Assembly: GCF_900112405.1 (NCBI RefSeq)
Contig: NZ_FOLI01000005.1
Coordinates: 40,742-104,741 of the forward strand
Direction: 5' to 3'
DNA from: Fructobacillus durionis
Lineage (GTDB): Bacteria; Bacillota; Bacilli; Lactobacillales; Lactobacillaceae
Length of the DNA: 64,000 nucleotides
In this document: one piece after another, positions 49,214-58,489 of the stretch
Position numbering within the stretch: the first letter of the stretch is position 1
How the letters are laid out: each line of letters starts with the position of its first letter
Notes under the pieces: generated by a model
What the model saw: the letters and a program-made list of their open reading frames with translations, nothing else
The model's database searches: none
What the model was told of the DNA's origin: nothing
Program-made: the position numbers and the translations under genes

Positions 49214-50154
49214 GAATGACTAAATTCCTTTTGAATCAATTCGAAAATAAGGCCTTCGCGAACACCGGATTCCGAGAAAACAACCTTAGGAGAATGAAGA
49301 ACACGAATCAAATTTAAGACAGGTAGCAAACCTGAAATAATGATATCGGCTCGGTTCTTTTCTAATCCCGCCAAGTGTTCCCGCTCCTTACGATTCATCT
49401 GAGAAATCTCAGAAAAAACCTGTTCCACTCGTGTAGCAGAAAGGAAAAGACCGTGTAAACTTGATTGATGCTGCTTCGCCCAGCCCTTCTTTTCTGCCAT
49501 TTTTGCTAACGAACGATTTGCACCACCTAGTAAAATAACTGGTTGACCCTGGTTATCTCCAATAAAGGGGAGCTTTTCATAATCGGCATGAATTTGCCGG
49601 CAAGCATCTTTAATATCTTCTTCTGAAATCACATCCGCAAGATGGTATTTCTCAGATAAATTAACCGCGCCAAAGGGCAAGGATACTTCCGCCTCCGCCA
49701 CCTTTTGATGGTAGGGAATTAATTCGACGGATGCACCACCGGTGTCCAAAATAACGGCTGACTGTTCGTCTGGTAAGGAAGACAGGACGCCTAGAAAATC
49801 ATAGTGCGCTTCTTCTTCACCAGTTAAGACACGCAATCGAACGCCAATGGCTTCGTAAACACGGTCTAAAAAATCCTGTTGATTCTTAGCAGTTCGAACT
49901 GCAGCTGTTGTAATACCGTAGATGGCTTCAACTGAAAATTTTGTCAACCGCTCACGGTAATCCGTTAAAACACGTAACGTTCGCTTGATTGGCTCTTCTT
50001 GAAGCATGAGCGAATCCCCCATCCCCTGAGAGAGACGGGTGTCTTCCTTCACCCGAAAAACCTCTTGGTAAGTGCCGTCTTCTTTCAACTTCTCGACGAC
50101 CATTCGAGCTGAATTACTCCCTAAGTCGATAATTGCAATTGTCTTTTCTCGCAT
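49210..50154 (-). CDS. ppx: Ppx/GppA family exopolyphosphatase
   Basis: 314 residues, ASKHA fold: phosphate-1 loop IAIIDLGSNSARMVV and ILDTGGASVELIPY, plus LLGGANRSLAK. Family members hydrolyse long-chain polyphosphate or pppGpp; at 314 residues this is the short form without the C-terminal HD domain. Its stop overlaps mvaA's start. Leads a four-gene operon ppx-mvaA-unknown-sir2. Confidence 0.9.
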   Translation of the reverse strand: MREKTIAIIDLGSNSARMVVEKLKEDGTYQEVFRVKEDTRLSQGMGDSLMLQEEPIKRTLRVLTDYRERLTKFSVEAIYGITTAAVRTAKNQQDFLDRVYEAIGVRLRVLTGEEEAHYDFLGVLSSLPDEQSAVILDTGGASVELIPYHQKVAEAEVSLPFGAVNLSEKYHLADVISEEDIKDACRQIHADYEKLPFIGDNQGQPVILLGGANRSLAKMAEKKGWAKQHQSSLHGLFLSATRVEQVFSEISQMNRKEREHLAGLEKNRADIIISGLLPVLNLIRVLHSPKVVFSESGVREGLIFELIQKEFSHS

Positions 50155-50205
50155 AGCGGCCCCATTTAGTGATTATTGTCCAGTATAACACGGATATTGA
50201 TCAAA

Positions 50206-50240
50206 GAAAAAAAGCATTAGACGGCTGTCTAATGCTTTTA
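50206..50240 (-). terminator. Terminator of the LCP gene
   Basis: Minus strand AAAGCATTAGAC-AGCC-GTCTAATGCTTTTTTT. Confidence 0.9.
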
Positions 50241-50248
50241 TGAGTCAA

Positions 50249-51409
50249 TTATTCATCAATCGTTTCATTAATCTGTGATAGGTAAGTCTGGGCGATACTC
50301 AATCCACTTGATGGCACGTCGCCACCAAACTGTGAGCCCGTTTCCTTAGCGGACAAGCCCAACTGCTTACGAATTTTATCCGTTACACGTTGCTTTTCCG
50401 TATCCGTTACAGCCTGGTATGACACACCACTCAACATGACACCAGTTCCTTGCATATGATCGGAATCCTGGTGCTTTGCAGCAGAACGGTACTTCTGAGC
50501 AATCTTCACGATATCGTTAAAGGAAAGGTCAGTCTGAGCGTACTTAGACAAAGACTTGATGAAGGAAGAGTTCAAAAGCGTATCCGCATTGATTGCTTTC
50601 TTAATCATTGCCTGCATAACCAAACGTTGACGTTGCTGACGTCCGTAATCCCCTTGCGGATCGTCGTAACGCATACGTGAGAAGGCCAAAGCCGCATCAC
50701 CATCCAGCTTAGTCTTTGATGATGACCAAGTAACGCCGTTATCATCGGACTTCTCCCACTTAGTAGAACCCTTGTGGAAACGATACAAGTTTGGACCATA
50801 ATCATGGGCAGTATCTTGACTGTATTGGAAGTCCATTGGTGATTCAACAGAAACACCACCAACCTTGTTGACCAAAGTCTCCAAGCCCTTCATGTTAACA
50901 AGCGCGTAGGAATCAACTGGGACGTTCAAATAGTTCTGAACAGCCTTCATCGTTGCCCCAACACCACCGAAGGCATAAGCAGCGTTCAACTTCTGTGGGA
51001 ATGAATCCTCATAGCCAGGGATTGCTGTCAAAATATCACGTGGAATTGACACCATCGTAGTTTTGTTTGTCTTAGGGTTAACCGTTACTAACATCATTGA
51101 ATCCGTCAAACCTGTTCGGTCACGGTTCAATTCACCAACATCCGTTCCCAATACCAAGATTGAGAAGGGCTTTCCGCGGGCGATTAAGTTTGACACATTA
51201 CGGGTCTTATTAATGTTAGCGGACTTTTGAATATCGTCGATAGCGCCTTTGTACTGGGCGTAAAGGTAGGTTCCCCATCCAGCAGTACCAAGAATGATAA
51301 TCGTTAATATCCAAAAAATCCACTTGCGAATACGACTTCGCTTTTTGCGCTTTGCACGTAGGCCTTCGTTGCGTACCGCACGTGAAAGCTGTTTAGGCTC
51401 TTCTTGCAT
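50249..51409 (-). CDS. LytR-CpsA-Psr family glycopolymer ligase
   Basis: 386 residues. Basic cytoplasmic N-terminus, one membrane helix (about residues 30-50), then the extracellular LCP domain: FSILVLGTDVGELNRDRTGLTDSMMLVTVNPKTNKTTMVSIPRD, and LDGDAALAFSRMRYDDPQGDYGRQQRQR, both typical, with the Asp/Arg lipid-pyrophosphate ligands. It transfers wall teichoic acid-like or capsular glycans from undecaprenyl pyrophosphate to peptidoglycan. Monocistronic. Confidence 0.92.
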   Translation of the reverse strand: MQEEPKQLSRAVRNEGLRAKRKKRSRIRKWIFWILTIIILGTAGWGTYLYAQYKGAIDDIQKSANINKTRNVSNLIARGKPFSILVLGTDVGELNRDRTGLTDSMMLVTVNPKTNKTTMVSIPRDILTAIPGYEDSFPQKLNAAYAFGGVGATMKAVQNYLNVPVDSYALVNMKGLETLVNKVGGVSVESPMDFQYSQDTAHDYGPNLYRFHKGSTKWEKSDDNGVTWSSSKTKLDGDAALAFSRMRYDDPQGDYGRQQRQRLVMQAMIKKAINADTLLNSSFIKSLSKYAQTDLSFNDIVKIAQKYRSAAKHQDSDHMQGTGVMLSGVSYQAVTDTEKQRVTDKIRKQLGLSAKETGSQFGGDVPSSGLSIAQTYLSQINETIDE

Positions 51410-51542
51410 AAATACTTTTGCTCCGCTTCTAACGAATTTGAGATTTACTCTTAACTTTTATTATTCTATCACAGTGCATGTTAAACCAAGGTTAAAAACG
51501 GCCAAAGTACGTATTCTTAGTAAAAGCTTTACTTTTAAAATA

Positions 51543-51576
51543 TAAAAAAAGACGACTAGGAAATCCTAGTCGTCGT
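51543..51576 (-). terminator. Terminator of the LysM-CAP gene
   Basis: GACGACTAGG-AAAT-CCTAGTCGTC, T run on the minus strand. Confidence 0.92.
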
Positions 51577-51590
51577 TATTTATAAAGTGA

Positions 51591-52337
51591 TTAGCCAGCG
51601 ATACCAACGATAGTGTCACCAACGATACCAAATCCAACCTTAGTGAATGAGGCGTTCATCAACCAGTTATGGTGGGCAGGGGCTGCAAGCATTCCAGTTT
51701 CGTTGTACCATGCATCAACAACAGATGATGGTGACCATTGGATAGCAACAACTTCAGGTCCAGCAACTTGTTGGAAGTGACCAGTTGGCAATCCACCGTT
51801 TGCAACGGCGTTTTGTGCACGTGAAACAGCAGTTGCTGCCAATGAAGCGTCGTATGATACTGGTGCCAATCCGGCAGCAGCACGCTTAGCGTTCATAGCG
51901 TTAATGATTGTTTGAACTGAACCAGAAGCACCGGCTGAGTAAGTCGTGTAATCAGTTGAAGCAGTTGTAGCTGCTTGTGCTTGTGTGTTCGTGTTTGTAG
52001 TAGCTTGTGTGTTAGCTGAATCATCAGAAGTTGATGCAGTAACGTTTTCATCAGCTGCTGCTGCAACTGAAGCAGTTGCTGTTGCAGTAGTTGATGCGGC
52101 TTGTGAAGCAACACCATCAGTTGAGATTGTGTCACCAGCGATGATCAAGTCAGCGTTAGCGATGTTGTTCTTAGCAACCAATTCTTCAACAGTTGTGTTG
52201 TTATCTTCGGCGATTTGTGACAAAGTGTCACCAGCCTTGATTGTGATATCGTTGGCTGAAGCTGAATGACCTGCTGCCGCGAAGGCAGTAGCTGAAGCTA
52301 AAGTAGCCAAGATTGTCTTAGTAAGTTTATTCTTCAT
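51591..52337 (-). CDS. Secreted LysM and CAP domain protein
   Basis: 248 residues. Signal peptide with likely cleavage after ASA (residues 1-28), one LysM domain (about 29-73: ITIKAGDTLSQIAEDNNTTVEELVAKNNI), an Ala/Thr/Ser/Gln-rich linker (about 75-135), and a C-terminal CAP/SCP-like domain (IINAMNAKRAAAGLAPVSYDASLAATAVSRAQ ... HHNWLMNASFTKVGFGI). LysM holds it to peptidoglycan; CAP domains in bacteria have uncertain activity. A WalR-type box lies 117 bp upstream of the start, fitting a cell-wall function. GGAGAG precedes the ATG. Confidence 0.9.
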   Translation of the reverse strand: MKNKLTKTILATLASATAFAAAGHSASANDITIKAGDTLSQIAEDNNTTVEELVAKNNIANADLIIAGDTISTDGVASQAASTTATATASVAAAADENVTASTSDDSANTQATTNTNTQAQAATTASTDYTTYSAGASGSVQTIINAMNAKRAAAGLAPVSYDASLAATAVSRAQNAVANGGLPTGHFQQVAGPEVVAIQWSPSSVVDAWYNETGMLAAPAHHNWLMNASFTKVGFGIVGDTIVGIAG

Positions 52338-52453
52338 GAGAGACTCTCCATATTTTTCTACTTATTTTTATAATAATTGGCTTGCTTAATCAATAAGCGC
52401 TCAATCTATAAGCCTATTTTAGGATATCTGCGTTACCACATAATATCCCATAG

Positions 52454-52470
52454 GTTACATTTATATTACA
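52454..52470 (-). promoter_or_regulatory. WalR-type binding site
   Basis: Minus strand TGTAAT-ATAAA-TGTAAC, a perfect match to the TGTWAH-N5-TGTWAH direct repeat known for WalR (YycF), upstream of the LysM-CAP gene and just after the fabH2 stop. Confidence 0.65.
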
Positions 52471-52493
52471 ATATTTCAACCGAAAATGCAAAT

Positions 52494-53462
52494 TTACAGG
52501 CTCAACAAAAGAGAACCATACGTGAAGCCAGCACCAAAGCCGGTTAGCAAAACTTTTTTACCCGTTAAATCATTTTTTTGATTTAATTGATCAAAAGCCA
52601 TCGCAATCCCTGCTGAAGAAGAATTGCCATAGTGCTGCACGTTTGTCACAAACTTTGTCATTGGCTGACCAAGAATTTCTGCAACTTTCTCAATCATCCG
52701 TAGGTTGGCTTGATGTAAAACAAAGTAATCGACATCATCAACTGTCAAGCCTTCTTTTTCCAAGATTGACTGGATGTGTCCAGGTATCAAAGTCGTTACT
52801 TCGTTATACACGGAACGCCCCACTTGTGCAAAAGCATCAATCTTAGGGTAGTTATCCGCAGACAACTTTGTCAAAGGTGCAATCCGGCCGGAATGCACAA
52901 CTTCGGCATCCCCACGTGTATGCATTTCTTCGGCTTGGATAAAGTCCCTTTCAGCCTTTCCCAAAAGCACAGCACCAGCGCCATCCCCAAAGAAAACGGT
53001 CGACGTGCGGTCCTTGAAATCCATCATCTTGGAATTAACTTCGGCTGAAATAACCAATCCGTATTGGTAGTCGCCAGTACGCATAAACTTATCCGCCGTC
53101 GACAAGCCAAAGACGAATCCAGCGCAGGCCGTTGATAAATCATAGCCCCAAGCTTGGCTAGCCCCCAGGTTTCGTTGAACCAAAGCAGCCGTCGAGGGTG
53201 CTAAACCATCTGGCGTAAAAGTCGTCACGATGATAAAACCGATTTCATCAGCCGCTACACCGGCACGTTCCAAAGCCTGTTCAGCAGCTTTGGTTGCTAA
53301 ATCAGAGGTGTTCTCCCCCTGCAATGAAACATGACGAGATTCAATTCCAGTGTGTGCGACAATCCACTCGTCACTGGTATCAACGACTTTGGCAAGATCA
53401 TCGTTGGTTACTATATCTTTTGGCACATAGTGGCCGCTGGCCAGTATCTTACTTCCAATCAT
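52494..53462 (-). CDS. fabH: Second 3-oxoacyl-ACP synthase III, outside the fab operon
   Basis: 322 residues from the ATG at 53460-53462, six bases after AGGA. Cys in STACAGF, His in VLHQANLRM, Asn in HYGNSSSAG: the triad is intact. It differs from the operon FabH at many positions, for example GQPMTKFVTNVQ against GQSMDKFPTNMVE. Two KAS III enzymes may use different starter acyl-CoAs. No FabT-like palindrome precedes it. Confidence 0.9.
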   Translation of the reverse strand: MIGSKILASGHYVPKDIVTNDDLAKVVDTSDEWIVAHTGIESRHVSLQGENTSDLATKAAEQALERAGVAADEIGFIIVTTFTPDGLAPSTAALVQRNLGASQAWGYDLSTACAGFVFGLSTADKFMRTGDYQYGLVISAEVNSKMMDFKDRTSTVFFGDGAGAVLLGKAERDFIQAEEMHTRGDAEVVHSGRIAPLTKLSADNYPKIDAFAQVGRSVYNEVTTLIPGHIQSILEKEGLTVDDVDYFVLHQANLRMIEKVAEILGQPMTKFVTNVQHYGNSSSAGIAMAFDQLNQKNDLTGKKVLLTGFGAGFTYGSLLLSL

Positions 53463-53548
53463 AATCATTCCTATATTAAATTGGAGCAAATGTCTACTAA
53501 AGACGAAAGTGCTCACGAAGAGATTAACGAATCTATACTAAATTAACA

Positions 53549-53578
53549 TAAAAACCCCACCAAAGGGTGAGGATTTTA
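53549..53578 (-). terminator. Terminator of valS
   Basis: Minus strand AAATCCTCACC-CTTT-GGTGGGGTTTTT. Confidence 0.78.
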
Positions 53579-53602
53579 TCCGTTATTCATTATAGCGATA
53601 TC

Positions 53603-56281
53603 TTAAGCCTTCTTCAAATCAGCGAGACGCTTTTCTGTTGATTGGGCTTTTTCTTGCCAGTCGGCTAACTTCGCCTTTTCCTTGGCAACAACGGCTTCAG
53701 GGGCAGATGAAACAAACTTTTCGTTTGAAAGCTTTCCTTCAGCACGCTTTACTTCCTTCTCGAACTTAGCCAATTCGCCTTGCAAACGTTCGATTTCGGC
53801 ATCGATGTCAATCAAGCCAGCCAATGGTACGTATACTTCAGCACCGGTGATTACTTGTGACATGGCCAAATCAGGAACAGCCACATCGGCTGCAATTGTC
53901 AATGACTTTGGCTTAACGAAACGTTGGATGTAATCGGCATTGTCGTTAAAGACCTGAACCAAGTTCTCATCCTTCACCTTGATCATCACGTCGATTTCCT
54001 TAGACATTGGCGCCTTGGCTTCAGCACGAATAGTACGAACGGCAACAATCAAATCTTGTAGAGACTTAAAGGCCTTGGCTGCTTCTTCGTTTTCCAATTC
54101 CTTCTTATAAGTAGGATAAGCCTGGATACCCAAATGTGCATCCTTACCAACTTGAGTTGGCATTTCCTGCCAGATGGCTTCTGACATGAATGGCATAATT
54201 GGTTGAAGCAAACGCAGAGTCTGGTCCAAAACGTAGGCCAAAGTCTCTTGAACAGCGGTCTTGTCCCCATCCCCATTCAAGGATTCCTTAGTCATTTCAA
54301 TGTACCAGTCAGCAAAGTCAGACCAGATGAAGTTGTACAAATCACGACCAGCTTCACCGAACTCGAACTTCTCGAAGTTATCCGTAACCTTCTTCACAGT
54401 CTTGTTCAAACGGTCCAAAATCCACTTATCGGCCAATGACAACTTGTCAGCATCCGGAATACGGGCAACCGTGTCATCATCCAAGTTCATGATAACGTAA
54501 CGGGAAGCGTTCCAAATCTTGTTAATGAAGTTCCAAGCTGAGTCCATCTTTTCATAAGTAAAGCGGACATCTTGACCTGGCGTTGATCCAGTAGCCAAGA
54601 ACCAACGCAAGGCATCGGCACCGTACTTTTCAATCACGTCCATTGGGTCAACACCGTTACCCAATGACTTAGACATCTTACGACCTTCACCGTCACGAAT
54701 CAAACCGTGAATCAAAACGTTCTTAAATGGACGTTCGCCAGTAAATTCCTTACCTTGGAACATCATACGAGCAACCCAGAAGAAGATGATGTCGTATCCA
54801 GTTACCAAGGTATTCGTTGGGTAGTACTTGGCAAAGTCGCCGTCCAACTTATTTGGCCAACCCATTGTTGAAAATGGCCAAAGAGCAGATGAAAACCAAG
54901 TGTCCAAAACGTCAGGATCGCGTTCCCAGTCATCCCCAGGCGCCTTTTCTCCAACGTAAATTTCTTCTTGGTCAGTTCCCTTGTTCTTGTACCAAGCTGG
55001 GATTTGGTGCCCCCACCAAAGTTGACGAGAGATAACCCAGTCGCGGATGTTTTCCATCCAACGAGTGAAGGTATCTTCGAAACGGCCAGGAACGAAGTTA
55101 ACCTTTTCATCAGGGTTTTGTTGCATAGCCAAGATTTGCTTAGCCAATGGCTCCATCTTAACGAACCACTGCGTTGACAAACGTGATTCGATGGCAACAC
55201 CAGTACGTTCTGAGTGACCAACCGAATGGGTGTATGGTTCGATGCGGAGCATATCGCCCGCTTCTTCCATATCCGCCACCATGGCCTTACGGGCTTCAAA
55301 ACGGTCCAAGCCTTCGTACTTACCAGCGTTAGCGTTCATGTGGGCATCTTCAGTCATCGTGTTGATGCGTTCCAAGTTATGACGGTTACCAACTTGGAAA
55401 TCATTTGGGTCGTGGGCAGGTGTAATCTTCACCATTCCAGTTCCAAAGTCCTTTTCAACGTATTCGTCGGCAATGATTGGAATCTCACGTCCAAGCAATG
55501 GCACACGCACCGTCTTACCAACGATGTCCTTGTAACGTTCATCAGTTGGGTTAACCGCAACGGCCACATCCCCAAACATTGTTTCTGGACGAGTCGTCGC
55601 AATTTCGATATAGTCTTTACCGTTCAAAGTCGTGCCATCCGTAAATGGATACTTCACGTGGTAGAAGGCACCTTCGTCATCTTGGTAGATAACTTCGATA
55701 TCAGACAAAGCTGTACGAGCCTGTGGGTCCCAGTTAATGATGTATTCACCACGGTAGATCAAGCCCTTGTTGTAAAGGTCGATGAAGACTTTGTTAACTG
55801 CTTCGTTCAAACCAGAGTCAAGGGTGAAACGTTCACGGCTGTAGTCCAAAGCCAAGCCCATCTTTCCCCACTGTTGCTTGATAGTCGAAGCGTATTCGTT
55901 CTTCCAGTCCCACACTTGTTCGACGAACTTTTCGCGACCAAGGTCGTAACGGGAAATTCCTTCCTTGCGCAAACGTTGTTCAACCTTGGCCTGCGTAGCG
56001 ATTCCGGCGTGGTCCATTCCTGGTAACCAGAGTGTATCAAATCCCTGCATCCGCTTTTGACGGATTAACATGTCTTGCAAAGTCGTATCCCAAGCGTGGC
56101 CCAAGTGCAACTTTCCAGTAACGTTTGGTGGTGGAATAACCACTGAATAAGGTTCTGGTTCGTTTCCCTGAATAGCCTTGTTGGCTTCAGGAGAAAAGAG
56201 ATCGTTCTTTAACCAATCTTCGTAACGACCAGCTTCAACCGCAGTTGGGTCGTACTTGGTCGACATGTTTACATCGCGCAT
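53603..56281 (-). CDS. valS: Valyl-tRNA synthetase
   Basis: 892 residues from the ATG at 56279-56281, preceded by GAGGA; the next internal Met (residue 6) has no ribosome site. HIGH variant in [15 protein letters not shown], editing domain in the middle, [14 protein letters not shown], an anticodon-binding domain, and a C-terminal coiled coil ([28 protein letters not shown]). Charges tRNA-Val. Controlled by a T-box leader with a Val specifier directly upstream. Confidence 0.96.
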   Translation of the reverse strand: MRDVNMSTKYDPTAVEAGRYEDWLKNDLFSPEANKAIQGNEPEPYSVVIPPPNVTGKLHLGHAWDTTLQDMLIRQKRMQGFDTLWLPGMDHAGIATQAKVEQRLRKEGISRYDLGREKFVEQVWDWKNEYASTIKQQWGKMGLALDYSRERFTLDSGLNEAVNKVFIDLYNKGLIYRGEYIINWDPQARTALSDIEVIYQDDEGAFYHVKYPFTDGTTLNGKDYIEIATTRPETMFGDVAVAVNPTDERYKDIVGKTVRVPLLGREIPIIADEYVEKDFGTGMVKITPAHDPNDFQVGNRHNLERINTMTEDAHMNANAGKYEGLDRFEARKAMVADMEEAGDMLRIEPYTHSVGHSERTGVAIESRLSTQWFVKMEPLAKQILAMQQNPDEKVNFVPGRFEDTFTRWMENIRDWVISRQLWWGHQIPAWYKNKGTDQEEIYVGEKAPGDDWERDPDVLDTWFSSALWPFSTMGWPNKLDGDFAKYYPTNTLVTGYDIIFFWVARMMFQGKEFTGERPFKNVLIHGLIRDGEGRKMSKSLGNGVDPMDVIEKYGADALRWFLATGSTPGQDVRFTYEKMDSAWNFINKIWNASRYVIMNLDDDTVARIPDADKLSLADKWILDRLNKTVKKVTDNFEKFEFGEAGRDLYNFIWSDFADWYIEMTKESLNGDGDKTAVQETLAYVLDQTLRLLQPIMPFMSEAIWQEMPTQVGKDAHLGIQAYPTYKKELENEEAAKAFKSLQDLIVAVRTIRAEAKAPMSKEIDVMIKVKDENLVQVFNDNADYIQRFVKPKSLTIAADVAVPDLAMSQVITGAEVYVPLAGLIDIDAEIERLQGELAKFEKEVKRAEGKLSNEKFVSSAPEAVVAKEKAKLADWQEKAQSTEKRLADLKKA

Positions 56282-56331
56282 AGTCTGTCCTCACTTCTAT
56301 TTTTTGAAGGGTTATTTTAGGTTTTTTATAT

Positions 56332-56526
56332 AAAAAAAGCGCCCTAATCTTTCGATTAGGACGCTTACACGTGGTACCACCTAAATTGCGTTTACCAACT
56401 ATATCGTTAGAAAACACCACTTCATTTAAATCAATTATTAACCCCTAGCAACCTTCCGCATTAACTCTCCTACTTCACAGCTTCCAGTAGGTCTCTTTTA
56501 GTAGCGCTTGCGTACTCCTCTAGGTT
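56332..56526 (-). promoter_or_regulatory. T-box leader of valS (specifier GUU)
   Basis: On the minus strand: Stem I with CCTAG/CTAGG at the base, AGGAGTA loop-E strand, specifier GTT (plus 56450-56452) in GAAG-GTT-G, T-box core AGGTGGTACCACG (56370-56382) and the terminator AGCGTCC..TAATC / GATTAGGGCGCT then T7 (56332-56365). Uncharged tRNA-Val promotes readthrough into valS. Confidence 0.95.
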
Positions 56527-56532
56527 GTACTT

Positions 56533-56561
56533 AGTTTACAAAGACTTAACGGGATAGTCAA
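56533..56561 (-). promoter_or_regulatory. Promoter of valS
   Basis: Minus strand TTGACT (56556-56561), 17-bp spacer, TAAACT (56533-56538). Start near 56526, right before Stem I. The -35 overlaps the last bases before the neighbouring gene's stop (56565). Confidence 0.78.
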
Positions 56562-56564
56562 GTT

Positions 56565-57311
56565 TTATTCGCTATCCGTATTCGTATCCGTTGCAGCTTG
56601 CCGCTGATACTCATCCTTGTATATGTCCACCGTCGACTTGTCGACCCCGATTTGATCAGGGTTAACCTTCAAAACAGGTAGTTGATCCGGATTATTTGCA
56701 TCCTGGTCATAAGCACCGTAGGCATTTCCAGAAACACTTTGGCCAGGTGTTAACTTCCAACACATGTACTTATAATTAGCACCGATTCCTAAGATCACAC
56801 CAGATTTCTTTTGAAGTTGGTTACTAATCAAATTATCATCAGAAAGCTTCCCCTTATCGTTAGCAATGGAGGCAACACTAGATGTCCAGTGCGAATCTGT
56901 AATGCTATCGGTAGCAAGCCCTGCTAAGTTCCAGCTATCAGACTTGGCAAAACCAGTATCAAAGGCACCATGGGGCGCAGAAGCCACAACGTACAAATCC
57001 TTCTTCGTTGTGTTTTTAACCGACATCTTTACCTTCACAACGCTTCGCTTACTATAAGCCTTGTAATCAGTTTTAGAAATGGACTTCACGTCAATTTGAA
57101 GGCCGTTAACAACCTTCTTTTGACCAGACTTCATGTTAATCATCTTCGTTGTTGCATTTGTTCGCAATCCGGAGGTGGACTGTGAGGTATTGATTTTCTC
57201 GACCTTATTCTTAGAAGATTCTTGCTTGGTGCATACAAGGGTTACCGTACCAGCAATCGCTACCAGAAGAATCACAATCGCCCAAATCCAAAGCCACTTT
57301 TTCCGTTTCAT
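56565..57311 (-). CDS. Membrane-anchored extracellular protein of unknown function
   Basis: 248 residues. One hydrophobic helix (about residues 7-26), then a Ser/Lys/Asn-rich spacer and an immunoglobulin-like domain from about residue 65: VNGLQIDVKSISKTDYKAY ... VVKVKMSVKNTTKKDLYV, the pattern of DUF4352/DUF5067-type modules. A Cys follows the helix (LVCTKQ), but the residue before it is Val, not Gly/Ala/Ser, so it is not a normal lipobox. Probably on the cell surface. No function can be assigned. Confidence 0.7.
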   Translation of the reverse strand: MKRKKWLWIWAIVILLVAIAGTVTLVCTKQESSKNKVEKINTSQSTSGLRTNATTKMINMKSGQKKVVNGLQIDVKSISKTDYKAYSKRSVVKVKMSVKNTTKKDLYVVASAPHGAFDTGFAKSDSWNLAGLATDSITDSHWTSSVASIANDKGKLSDDNLISNQLQKKSGVILGIGANYKYMCWKLTPGQSVSGNAYGAYDQDANNPDQLPVLKVNPDQIGVDKSTVDIYKDEYQRQAATDTNTDSE

Positions 57312-57370
57312 TTTTCATTCCTACTTTTATTATTAACAGGAATAATTATACTCCTCTTTTTGAACATAAT

Positions 57371-57400
57371 AAAAAAGGCCAACGGAATTCGTTGGTCTTT
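57371..57400 (-). terminator. Terminator of the Ala/Ser-rich protein gene
   Basis: Minus strand GACCAACG-AATTC-CGTTGGCC followed by TTTTTT. Confidence 0.85.
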
Positions 57401-57408
57401 CGTAAAGT

Positions 57409-57903
57409 TTACTGTTGCTTCTGTTCGTGTTGCTGTTGAGGTTGTTGTGATTGTGAAGATGAAGAAGATGATTGACTTTGAGCAGCGGCAGCCTTACTTG
57501 AAGATTCCGCAGCAGCCTTAGCCGCAGCATCAGAAGAAGACTTGGCAGCAGCTTCAGCTGCAGCACGTGATGACTGAGCGGCATTTGCAGCAGCACGTTC
57601 CGCAGCAGCTTCAGAACTTGCCTTTGCAGCAGCGGCAGCGTTTGCTGAAGCAGCATTGGCTGCCGCCTCTTCTTGCTCCTTATCATCAGAAGAACTTGAT
57701 GATTCAGTAGACGTATGGTGCTTCTTAGATGAATAAGAAATATCAGGTGTTGGTGAGTCATCATCAGACTTTGATGAAGCAGAACCAACCATGTAGAAGG
57801 CAACCCCTCCAGCGATGATAACGATGATTAACCAGAACCACCACTTCTTATAAAAAGTCATGCCTCGCTTAGTCGTTTGGCGTCGTTTTGCACGTGATAA
57901 CAT
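57409..57903 (-). CDS. Membrane-anchored Ala/Ser-rich coiled-coil protein
   Basis: 164 residues. Basic start (MLSRAKRRQTTKRG), one membrane helix (WWFWLIIVIIAGGVAFYMV), a Ser/Asp/Lys-rich spacer, then a long Ala/Ser/Glu-rich segment (about residues 80-145) predicted to be helical, and a Ser/Gln tail. Low complexity prevents family assignment. AAAGGA precedes the ATG. Its neighbour 57932 has a similar small membrane design; they lie 28 bp apart, so they may be co-transcribed. Confidence 0.72.
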   Translation of the reverse strand: MLSRAKRRQTTKRGMTFYKKWWFWLIIVIIAGGVAFYMVGSASSKSDDDSPTPDISYSSKKHHTSTESSSSSDDKEQEEAAANAASANAAAAAKASSEAAAERAAANAAQSSRAAAEAAAKSSSDAAAKAAAESSSKAAAAQSQSSSSSSQSQQPQQQHEQKQQ

Positions 57904-57931
57904 AATTTAAATCCTTTCAAGAATAAATAAA

Positions 57932-58342
57932 TCAGCGACCTAGACGATTTAGGAGGTCACGGATTTCTTTACGATAGTAAATGATAAAGCCTGCGAAAAC
58001 GATTGGCCAGGCATCCTGGGTGACAATTGCCATTAATAGTTTACCAACGTAGTTAAATAAGTCCGTTAATAAGCTAGCAAAGAGCACCCGAAGAACGACC
58101 AGTACAATAATAGCAGCAACAACTACCACCACCGGATTTGACCATTCAGAACGTTCTTTTACCTTATCAAAAACCTGCTTTGTTGAATCAGCTGCAGCCT
58201 GCGCACCCTTTTGAGCAGCAGTAACCGCTTCTTGCATTTGATCAGCCGAAGAAGGAGTCTGCGCTTTATCTTCCGAAACGTTTTCTGTTTCTTCTGCCCG
58301 CACATCATCATTCGTAACTGGCTTTTTATTTTTCTTTGCCAT
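57932..58342 (-). CDS. Small membrane protein of unknown function
   Basis: 136 residues from the ATG at 58340-58342 (AAAGGA upstream); an upstream in-frame start has no ribosome site. Hydrophilic acidic N-terminal half with Gln/Ala-rich helix (QMQEAVTAAQKGAQAAADSTKQVFDKVKERSEW), then two hydrophobic segments (VVVVVAAIIVLVVLRVLFA and WPIVFAGFIIYY) and a basic end. No known domain. Confidence 0.7.
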   Translation of the reverse strand: MAKKNKKPVTNDDVRAEETENVSEDKAQTPSSADQMQEAVTAAQKGAQAAADSTKQVFDKVKERSEWSNPVVVVVAAIIVLVVLRVLFASLLTDLFNYVGKLLMAIVTQDAWPIVFAGFIIYYRKEIRDLLNRLGR

Positions 58343-58416
58343 CGGCGAAATCCTTTCAAAACAAGTTGATATCACAATCCATTTTAGCAGGAATGTCACA
58401 AAAGGCCAAGGTAATC

Positions 58417-58447
58417 AAAAAGTCGGCTGGGGGTCAGCCGACTTTTT
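58417..58447 (-). terminator. Second (distal) terminator after nupC
   Basis: AAAAAGTCGGCTG-ACCC-CAGCCGACTTTTT; near-perfect 13-bp stem. Confidence 0.88.
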
Positions 58448-58453
58448 AAAAGG

Positions 58454-58480
58454 AAAAAAGCGAGCAGCGCCCGCCTTTTT
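58454..58480 (-). terminator. First (proximal) terminator after nupC
   Basis: Minus strand GCGGGC-GCT-GCTCGC-TTTTTT. Two terminators in tandem separate nupC from the small membrane-protein gene. Confidence 0.8.
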
Positions 58481-58489
58481 AATTTACTT

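Noticed and set aside
55214..56026. 270-codon open frame on the + strand inside valS
   Set aside because: It is antisense to the well-defined ValS catalytic and editing region; no start signal and no recognisable protein.
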